A DNA stretch of 8,498 nt. It comes from Thermoplasmata archaeon (GTDB lineage: Archaea > Thermoplasmatota > Thermoplasmata > Thermoplasmatales > Thermoplasmataceae). Location of the stretch: the NCBI GenBank assembly GCA_021797225.1, contig JAKAAE010000061.1, positions 1-8,498 on the forward strand, read 5' to 3'. Positions 1 to 4,860 of the stretch are shown here, one piece after another (position 1 is the stretch's first letter; each line of letters starts with the position of its first letter). The notes under the pieces were generated by a model. The model ran no database searches and had not been told where the DNA came from. It worked only from the letters and a program-made list of their open reading frames with translations. The position numbers were made by a program, and so were the translations under genes.

Positions 1-1
1 C

Positions 2-49
2 GTGCATGCCTATAGCATATCAGTTAAGGGAAATTATTCAGAGGAGTGA
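2..49 (+). CDS. C-terminal tail of an upstream gene (partial, frame uncertain)
   Basis: The window opens inside what is probably the last part of an upstream operon gene. The frame starting at base 2 is open and ends with TGA at 47-49, giving a 15-residue tail (VHAYSISVKGNYSEE). Its stop lies inside the ribosome binding site of the next gene, a compact arrangement matching the rest of the operon. A competing frame from base 3 reads MPIAYQLREIIQRS... and stops with TAA at 78-80; it also looks protein-like. The tail is too short to assign a family or to settle the frame. Confidence 0.3.
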   Translation: MHAYSISVKGNYSEE

Positions 50-50
50 T
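43..50 (+). promoter_or_regulatory. Ribosome binding site deciding the start of the DUF4129-like gene
   Basis: GGAGTGAT matches the archaeal Shine-Dalgarno sequence GGAGGTGAT with one G missing. It ends 4 bases before the ATG at 55. That spacing favours ATG 55 over GTG 46 (inside the site) and ATG 49 (overlapping it). Confidence 0.6.
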
Positions 51-54
51 GTTA

Positions 55-621
55 ATGTTATTCAAAAAAAATACAAATAAAATTTTGACAGATAAATCAA
101 AGGAAAAAACGGTTCTAAAAGTCAAGACAGTGGATGATATACCGATAATAAAGGAAATGCGCAGGATGATCGGCAATAACCAGAGGAGAGAAGCAATAAT
201 ATATAGTTTTTCAAACCTGAAAAAGGACTATAGTAGGTACTTCGGTGCTCCAAGTTACAGTTCCAACCGTGATTTTATAATGGGAGAACTTGAAAATTTA
301 GGTATCAAATTCGACAAAGAGGAATCATTGACGGATAGAACAGATAATGTTGTAATTAAAACAGTTATTGAAACATCTAAATATAAAGGGAAAACTGGGA
401 TCGATGAATCCAAGGAACCGGTAAAAACAGAAGAAAATAACAGATTCTATGCTATTAAAAAAATAGGCCTTTTTTATTTTAATTTTTATGAAGTTGCAAG
501 ATTTGGAAATTATAACTGGGGAGAGATGGATGAAAAAGAATTAATAAATCCTGTAAAGGATGTTTATAATTACATGGATTTAATGAAATTATTTTATAAC
601 GGTGAATCTGTTGGGAATTGA
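55..621 (+). CDS. Soluble DUF4129-like protein of a MoxR/DUF58 operon
   Basis: This is a 188-residue protein with no signal peptide or membrane segment, so it is probably cytoplasmic. It starts with a Lys-rich stretch. Residues about 41-84 (NQRREAIIYSFSNLKKDYSR onward) and about 131-180 (GLFYFNFYEVARFGNYN...) resemble the two halves of the DUF4129 helical domain: an N-terminal 'aY..l...l...G' helix pair and a C-terminal 'lye.aRfG' helix. They are separated by a charged, low-complexity linker of about 45 residues. DUF4129 domains usually form the cytoplasmic C-terminus of transglutaminase-like membrane proteins encoded beside MoxR and DUF58. Here the domain stands alone, so it may have split from the unseen upstream gene. 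ATG 55 is chosen for its ribosome binding site; GTG 46 and ATG 49 are in frame. An A8 tract at 64-71 lies just inside the gene. The family call is from remembered pattern only and is moderate; the function is unknown. Confidence 0.7.
   Translation: MLFKKNTNKILTDKSKEKTVLKVKTVDDIPIIKEMRRMIGNNQRREAIIYSFSNLKKDYSRYFGAPSYSSNRDFIMGELENLGIKFDKEESLTDRTDNVVIKTVIETSKYKGKTGIDESKEPVKTEENNRFYAIKKIGLFYFNFYEVARFGNYNWGEMDEKELINPVKDVYNYMDLMKLFYNGESVGN
601..605 (+). promoter_or_regulatory. Ribosome binding site for the single-pass membrane protein gene
   Basis: GGTGA matches the anti-Shine-Dalgarno end of archaeal 16S rRNA and sits 5 bases before TTG 611. The GTG at 602 falls inside this site and has no site of its own upstream, so TTG 611 is preferred despite being a rarer start codon. 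Confidence 0.4.
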
Positions 622-1090
622 TATTTTAAAACTATTTATAGACTATCATACCAGTATAAAATTTTTTTACCCCATGGTAATTTTGGTCATACTTACATTT
701 ATCATCACAGTTCATTCGCGCAAGTTTAAGAAATCCGATGATCAGGAAATTATACATAAGGTTGATTTACATATAGATCAGACCGATTTCTTAAAGGAAA
801 TAAAATTAATACAGTCCGGAGATTTTTCTACATTTCTAAACAGTATAGATAGTGATGTGGATAAAATGGCTATTCTAATGAAGGATTATCGGGCAACTGT
901 GAAAAAATATGGAAAATACAGCGCACAACTGCGTTTCTCTACAAATAAAAAAGTTGTAAAACACGCCGAAAATATGAAAAATAAATGTCTCAAACAAATC
1001 CTAGCAGATGTGGATAGCATGAAAAGTTTGAAAATGTCGATAGTTAACGAAGAGGTGTATAACGAATGGAAGAAGAAGGAAAAACAGTGA
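611..1090 (+). CDS. Single-pass membrane protein of unknown family in the MoxR operon
   Basis: I do not recognise this family. From TTG 611 the product is 159 residues; from GTG 602 it is 162. A short N-terminus (about 17 residues) precedes one hydrophobic segment (FFYPMVILVILTFIITV), which is followed at once by RKFKK. By the positive-inside rule the remaining ~120 residues lie in the cytoplasm. This part is charged and mostly helical in character, with a Lys-rich, possibly coiled C-terminal region ending in KKKEKQ. It overlaps the preceding gene by 11 bases (20 if GTG 602 is used) and the MoxR gene by 25 bases, so translational coupling is likely. Its place in the operon suggests a membrane anchor or adaptor that presents a cytoplasmic domain to the ATPase; this is inferred from context alone. 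It occupies the place where some archaeal clusters carry DUF4350-type membrane proteins, but I cannot show homology. Confidence 0.7.
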   Translation: MGIDILKLFIDYHTSIKFFYPMVILVILTFIITVHSRKFKKSDDQEIIHKVDLHIDQTDFLKEIKLIQSGDFSTFLNSIDSDVDKMAILMKDYRATVKKYGKYSAQLRFSTNKKVVKHAENMKNKCLKQILADVDSMKSLKMSIVNEEVYNEWKKKEKQ

Positions 1091-2022
1091 GGGATATAGC
1101 CCGAAATATAGAATCATCCATCGATGAAAAAGTCATAGGTTCCAGGAGGATAGTACGGTTCATGCTAATTTCATTATTTACCAGCAATCATATCCTGCTG
1201 GAAAGTGTCCCAGGTCTGGCTAAAACTATGCTTGCATCCGAATTTTCAAAGCATATGGGTATTCGTTTCAAAAGAATTCAATTTACACCAGATATGCTCC
1301 CATCTGATATAACTGGAAATATGGTTTTCAATCCAGAAGACCGGAAGATGGAATTCAGGGAAGGTCCAATATTTTCTAACATAGTTCTGGCGGATGAAAT
1401 AAACAGGACTCCACCTAAGGTTCAATCTGCTCTCCTTGAGGCTATGGAGGAGAAACAGGTTTCAGTCTACGGCATCACCTCCAGATTGCCCTCACCATTT
1501 ATGGTCATTGCAACTCAAAATCCAATAGAACAGGAAGGAACATTTCCTCTGGCAGAGGCCCTTATGGATCGTTTCCTTTTTAGATATTACCTAGATTATC
1601 CTGATCGTGATGCAGAGATAAGAATACTTAATACTGTGTATAAGAACAGTGCTATGATATATAATAAACTGGATTCTGATGTAATTCTGGATTTCAGAAA
1701 CATGGTTGAAAACGTGTACGTTAATGAGGATATTATTCAATATATTATAAACATAATACGCAAAACACGGGATTCGGATATGGTATTCGTTGGGGCCAGT
1801 ACACGTACAGCTGTTAAATATCTTCAGGCAGCCCGTGCAAATGCACTTTTAAGTGGCAGAGAATATGTAATACCCGAAGATGTAACATTCATGGCAAGAG
1901 AGATACTAAATCATAGATTACTTCTGCGCCCGGAAACAATGATAGATTACGAATCTGACTATAGAAATATGATATACAATGTAATAGATTCCATAGTAAA
2001 ATCAATAGAGGCACCACAATGA
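1066..2022 (+). CDS. MoxR-family AAA+ ATPase
   Basis: This 318-residue protein has the usual length and layout of MoxR ATPases, which act as ring-shaped chaperones on vWA-domain partners. A helical N-terminus is followed by Walker A at 47-54 (SVPGLAKT; Ala before the Lys and no first Gly are both common in this family). Walker B is LADEIN at 108-113, sensor 1 is ATQNP with Asn152, and the probable arginine finger is Arg169 in MDRF. Sensor 2 is in GASTRT, Arg247, in the helical lid, and a conserved HRLLLRP segment lies near the C-terminus. All catalytic elements are intact, so ATP hydrolysis is expected. No membrane segment is present. ATG 1066 has GAGGTG at 1052-1057, 8 bases upstream. The stop overlaps the DUF58 start as ATGA, coupling the ATPase to its likely vWA partner. 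The family call is firm; the substrate is unknown. Confidence 0.95.
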   Translation: MEEEGKTVRDIARNIESSIDEKVIGSRRIVRFMLISLFTSNHILLESVPGLAKTMLASEFSKHMGIRFKRIQFTPDMLPSDITGNMVFNPEDRKMEFREGPIFSNIVLADEINRTPPKVQSALLEAMEEKQVSVYGITSRLPSPFMVIATQNPIEQEGTFPLAEALMDRFLFRYYLDYPDRDAEIRILNTVYKNSAMIYNKLDSDVILDFRNMVENVYVNEDIIQYIINIIRKTRDSDMVFVGASTRTAVKYLQAARANALLSGREYVIPEDVTFMAREILNHRLLLRPETMIDYESDYRNMIYNVIDSIVKSIEAPQ

Positions 2023-3311
2023 TTCGAAGGCCTGGCTATGCAATACTTGCATTATTAACTTACGGAATTGTTGAATCCCTTCTTTTAGGGTATAAGTATT
2101 ATATTATATTGGTAATATTATTATTTTTTACCGTTGCCTTCGAAGTTATCTATTTTAATATCTCTGGTTCAAAAACTATTTCAGGAATCTCAGTAAGACG
2201 AATTTCTGATACCACGAATTTCAGGAAAAATAGAAAATTTAAAATTACGCTTAATTTCAAAAATACTAATAAATATCCTGTAACAATACATTTTTTCGAC
2301 GAGGGCATAGACATTCTTGAAATTTCCGGAAATACTGGAGGGAATATTACAATTCCCGCAAATGGATACTATAATTTAGAATACTGGATAGTTCCCAGAT
2401 ATATAGGCAGATATGATTTTGGGAATATAAAAATAAGGATATCGGATATTTTCCATATATCATCCATAGAAAAAACCTTTTTGAGTAAAATGGAAATAAA
2501 AATATCTCCCTCAATGAGTGATATAAAATCAAGCAGGAGTGAAATGATCTCCAGTTTTTTATATACCTTTGGAAACCACTATTCTCATAAAATTGGCCAG
2601 GGATATAACCTGTACGGAATAAGACCTTATACCTACGATGACGACCCTAGATTTATTGTTTGGTCAAGATACGATGGGAGTACTAGCAACCTCCTTGTGA
2701 AACAGATGGAAGAAGAGCGTGAAATAACTGCTATATTCATAATTGACTACAGCGTATCCATGAATTACGGGTCTACCGATAGAATATATGATAAGACCGT
2801 TCTTGATATAATAAATTCATCATATTTTATGATAAAAAACAGGGATAGTGTAGGATTTTTGTTATACTCTGATAATATACATACATATATACCACCGGAT
2901 AATTCAGGTAAGGGCATTGATAGACTTGAGAAAGAAGTTTCTTCAATAATTCCTTCAGGGGGATTCAGCGCTGCAAATGCTATAAAATATCTACAAACAA
3001 AACAGAAAAAAAAAGTTTTGCTTTTTCTGATAACTGCTTCATTAAACTCCGTTGAAGCACTAAGTTATTATAATAATCTCACCGTTTTTCTTATTAACCA
3101 TGAATCTTATTATGATTGCAGTCCAAATGGGGACTTTGAAGATTTGCTTATCAGGAATTCACAATTCAAGGAAATTAACCGGGTCAGAAGAACTGTCAAT
3201 GCAATAAGAAATAGAGGTATAAGATGCGTGTACGTGAATAAGAAAAATATGCTGCCGAAAATAATGTTTGAATATAATTATGGAAGAAGTATGAATAAGG
3301 GGGCCTCATAA
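2019..3311 (+). CDS. DUF58 family protein with vWA-like domain, membrane anchored
   Basis: This 430-residue protein has two N-terminal membrane segments (about 7-24 and 27-46) and a MIRR start, which places both ends in the cytoplasm. Residues about 70-165 look like a beta-sandwich. The DUF58 signature is at about 198-234: IRPYTYDDDPRFIVWSRYDG followed by LLVKQMEEER, matching the family pattern 'REY.pGDdpR.IdW..sAR.g.LlvK..e.E'. A vWA-like fold follows, with the first MIDAS motif DYSVS at 243-247. The other two MIDAS motifs look degenerate: GGFSAAN at 314-320 lacks the usual Thr, and LITAS at 337-341 has Ala where an Asp is normal. The start overlaps the MoxR stop (ATGA), with GAGG at 2008-2011. 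The family is established as the usual partner of MoxR. Its role here is inferred to be the ATPase's membrane-bound client or adaptor. An A9 tract lies at 3006-3014. Confidence 0.92.
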   Translation: MIRRPGYAILALLTYGIVESLLLGYKYYIILVILLFFTVAFEVIYFNISGSKTISGISVRRISDTTNFRKNRKFKITLNFKNTNKYPVTIHFFDEGIDILEISGNTGGNITIPANGYYNLEYWIVPRYIGRYDFGNIKIRISDIFHISSIEKTFLSKMEIKISPSMSDIKSSRSEMISSFLYTFGNHYSHKIGQGYNLYGIRPYTYDDDPRFIVWSRYDGSTSNLLVKQMEEEREITAIFIIDYSVSMNYGSTDRIYDKTVLDIINSSYFMIKNRDSVGFLLYSDNIHTYIPPDNSGKGIDRLEKEVSSIIPSGGFSAANAIKYLQTKQKKKVLLFLITASLNSVEALSYYNNLTVFLINHESYYDCSPNGDFEDLLIRNSQFKEINRVRRTVNAIRNRGIRCVYVNKKNMLPKIMFEYNYGRSMNKGAS

Positions 3312-3312
3312 G

Positions 3313-4158
3313 ATGAATAGATTACAAACCATACTTGTAAGCGCTTTGATATTTATTCCTGATTTTATAATGCTTTTCGCTACAAGAGAGTTAATACTCA
3401 CTGTGACTGTAGTATATTTCGTTGTAATTTTTACCATATTATTTCTTTTATCGAAATTTATAAGATTGTATGGAATTCTAATACTTTTGTTAACTCTTCT
3501 AGTTATTCTACTGTTTTATCTCAAAACTCTTTTTGTACATAGTCCTATAGTAGTAACATATTTTTCCTATCTTCCCGATGTGCCAGTATCCAGAAAACTG
3601 ATTTTTACAGCAATAATACTCCTAATTTTGCTCTTCATCATTGAGGGAATCTTATCTAAAACATTCGGGAAGCTGATATCATATTACCTTACAGCTTCAG
3701 GTATGTTATTGATGCAGATGGCTACCTTGGCGTATATGAAAATAGGAAATATTGCCATCACCACAAGTTCATATTTTACCAGTTATAGTTATGTCTGGCT
3801 GGCCGAATATGCCTCAATAATTTCACTCTTCAAAAACGGTTATCAGACATATCTTCCTCTTTACAAATTAACCCTCCCATTTTCCACAGAGATTTCTGCA
3901 GGTTTTGCCGTTTCTGTAATAGCAGCTATATACTGGCTGTATGCAAGTAACAGCAAAAATAATGATAATACAATAGGATCATTTTCGGTAATTCCTGGAC
4001 TATTAATCGGCTTTTTGTTCTTTATTTCCATTCGTTATATCATACCACTGGAATTCGAATTTATTTATATAGCAATAATGGTTGTTACAGTGTTTATTTT
4101 AATATCATATAGTAATAAAAAAGCAAAAAATACCTATGCAGATATTGAAGGCGAATAA
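3313..4158 (+). CDS. Polytopic membrane protein of the MoxR/DUF58 operon, function unknown
   Basis: This 281-residue protein is very hydrophobic, with about eight predicted membrane segments: 4-22, 27-49, 53-73, 96-113, 119-141, 194-211, 223-241 and 249-267. A longer, aromatic-rich stretch at about 142-193 (many Tyr/Ser/Thr) lies between segments 5 and 6 and could face outside. The C-terminus is short and charged (NKKAKNTYADIEGE). No catalytic motif or known transporter signature is visible. It starts 1 base after the DUF58 stop, with AGGGGG at 3298-3303 as a weak ribosome binding site, and it is the last gene of the operon. In related bacterial clusters a membrane protein with a transglutaminase domain often holds this position. 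This one has no such domain, so a bare membrane scaffold is possible. I do not recognise the family. Confidence 0.8.
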   Translation: MNRLQTILVSALIFIPDFIMLFATRELILTVTVVYFVVIFTILFLLSKFIRLYGILILLLTLLVILLFYLKTLFVHSPIVVTYFSYLPDVPVSRKLIFTAIILLILLFIIEGILSKTFGKLISYYLTASGMLLMQMATLAYMKIGNIAITTSSYFTSYSYVWLAEYASIISLFKNGYQTYLPLYKLTLPFSTEISAGFAVSVIAAIYWLYASNSKNNDNTIGSFSVIPGLLIGFLFFISIRYIIPLEFEFIYIAIMVVTVFILISYSNKKAKNTYADIEGE

Positions 4159-4179
4159 TTCAATAGGTCTCATCCAAAA

Positions 4180-4196
4180 CGAAAATACTATAAATA
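4180..4196 (+). promoter_or_regulatory. Candidate archaeal promoter (BRE + TATA) upstream of the hairpin
   Basis: CGAAAATA (BRE-like) is followed directly by CTATAAATA at 4188-4196. A start about 25 bases downstream (near 4217) would transcribe the 4237-4297 hairpin. AT-rich DNA yields chance TATA boxes, and a second one (TTTATAAA, 4223-4230) would start transcription inside the structure. Confidence 0.35.
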
Positions 4197-4236
4197 ATAA
4201 ATACATAAGAATAAATAATTAATTTATAAAGTGAGA

Positions 4237-4297
4237 GTGTCACAACCCGATAAAATGCTGATGTAGTCCCATCAGCAATGTCGAAAGGTGGTGGCAC
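4237..4297 (+). ncRNA. Candidate structured small RNA / imperfect hairpin between convergent genes
   Basis: A 61-base imperfect inverted repeat stands out as GC-richer than its flanks. The closing stem is GTGTCAC (4237-4243) with GTGGCAC (4291-4297), seven pairs including one G-U. ACC and CGA on the left can pair with GGT and TCG on the right, with an AAA bulge. The apex is a perfect 8-bp stem, TGCTGATG (4256-4263) with CATCAGCA (4270-4277), and a 6-base loop. It lies between a BRE/TATA element and a hairpin/T-run, so an independent RNA of about 100 bases is possible, overlapping the 3' end of the rhodanese gene in antisense. It matches no RNA family I can name. It could instead be part of an operon 3' UTR or the remnant of a small inverted-repeat element. 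The strand is not certain. Confidence 0.35.
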
Positions 4298-4302
4298 ATT
4301 AT

Positions 4303-4617
4303 TTAAACCAATGGTTTTTCTTCTATTTCCCAGCCATATAATCCGTTGTAGAGATTATAGACATTTTCAAGTCCATTTTCTTCAAGAAATTTGCCGGTAT
4401 AATAACTTCTGTGGCCGGAGCTGCATACAAGGACTATTTTTTTATCTTTATACTTTTTTATCAGGGAAATATCATTAAAGATATCATACATTGGTACCAG
4501 AACTGAACCATCTATATGTCCAGATTCGTATTCAAACTGCTCCCTGACATCGATGATTACGCATTCATTTTTGTTCATCATTTCTGATAGCTCATCAGGA
4601 ATTATGTTTAAAACCAT
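4303..4617 (-). CDS. Single-domain rhodanese-like sulfurtransferase
   Basis: This 104-residue protein is the usual size of a single rhodanese domain such as GlpE or PspE. Family motifs appear in order: VIIDVREQFEYESGHIDGSV (20-39, the 'DvRe..E...GHIpGA' signature), LVCSSGHRS (63-71) with the active-site Cys65 in a CxxGxR loop, and the closing VYNLYNGLYGWE (86-97, the 'v..L.GG..aW' motif). It should transfer sulfane sulfur from a donor such as thiosulfate through a Cys65 persulfide. The acceptor is unknown. There is no signal peptide, so it is cytoplasmic. It stands alone, convergent to the MoxR operon and co-directional with the glucoamylase 243 bases upstream, from which it is separated by T-runs and its own promoter. 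The start fits a leaderless transcript. Confidence 0.93.
   Translation of the reverse strand: MVLNIIPDELSEMMNKNECVIIDVREQFEYESGHIDGSVLVPMYDIFNDISLIKKYKDKKIVLVCSSGHRSYYTGKFLEENGLENVYNLYNGLYGWEIEEKPLV
4305..4320 (+). terminator. Candidate terminator for plus-strand transcripts
   Basis: AAACC (4305-4309) and GGTTT (4313-4317) form a 5-bp stem with a 3-base loop and run into TTTTTCTT. Archaeal termination depends mainly on the T-run. It would end the MoxR operon transcript and/or the candidate small RNA. It overlaps the last codons of the minus-strand rhodanese gene. Confidence 0.4.
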
Positions 4618-4636
4618 GACATGAAATCATAAATTT

Positions 4637-4645
4637 GTATATAAG
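4637..4645 (-). promoter_or_regulatory. TATA box of the rhodanese gene
   Basis: On the minus strand CTTATATAC is centred about 24-25 bases before the ATG at 4617, and no Shine-Dalgarno site precedes that ATG. This fits a leaderless transcript beginning at or next to the start codon. The BRE upstream is weak. Confidence 0.5.
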
Positions 4646-4651
4646 AATTAA

Positions 4652-4666
4652 AGCATTTTCAATGCT
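4652..4666. promoter_or_regulatory. Palindrome next to the rhodanese promoter (possible operator)
   Basis: AGCATT (4652-4657) and AATGCT (4661-4666) are perfect inverted arms around a 3-base centre. They sit just upstream of the rhodanese TATA box, where archaeal regulators often bind. No regulator is identified, and a 6-bp arm can arise by chance in AT-rich DNA. Confidence 0.25.
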
Positions 4667-4682
4667 ACATTACTATAAATTG

Positions 4683-4729
4683 CCTTTTCTCAAAATTCTT
4701 CATGAAAAGGGTAAAAAATTCATTAAAAA
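4683..4729 (-). terminator. T-rich 3' end region of the glucoamylase transcript
   Basis: Read on the minus strand, downstream of the glucoamylase stop, there is T5 (4729-4725), then T6 (4718-4713), then a 7-bp inverted repeat with a 14-base loop (4710-4704 with 4689-4683). Clustered T-runs are the main archaeal termination signal. The rest of the 4618-4860 gap shows no convincing gene. Confidence 0.4.
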
Positions 4730-4860
4730 CAGTATTTCGTTATTTTATAGAATTTCTCAACTGTATATTCATATAAAACACTTTTGACTATGGGGAATAA
4801 GGTATTAATGTTAGTTTTTCATTTGCAGTTTTGTTCCTTTTAGCAATTACCTGCATAAAA

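Noticed and set aside
2347..2532. Minus-strand open frame of 61 codons
   Set aside because: It lies antisense within the DUF58 gene and has no promoter or ribosome binding site.
4237..4297. C/D box guide RNA, H/ACA guide RNA or riboswitch
   Set aside because: UGAUG occurs only inside the perfect apical stem, so boxes C and D cannot form a kink-turn. An ACA at 4296-4298 follows a stem, but no K-turn or clear guide pocket is visible. No known riboswitch core is matched.
4159..4302. Insertion sequence end or MITE
   Set aside because: The 11-base outer arms match at 9 positions, but I see no target-site duplication and no transposase fragment. It is kept as an alternative for the hairpin, not called.
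4278..4478. Plus-strand open frame of 66 codons
   Set aside because: It is antisense to the well-supported rhodanese gene, has no ribosome binding site, and its product shows no domain.
4788..4856. Minus-strand mini-ORF of 22 codons just after the glucoamylase stop
   Set aside because: It begins a few bases after the stop and looks readable, but it lacks a ribosome binding site and a recognisable product; chance is the simpler explanation.
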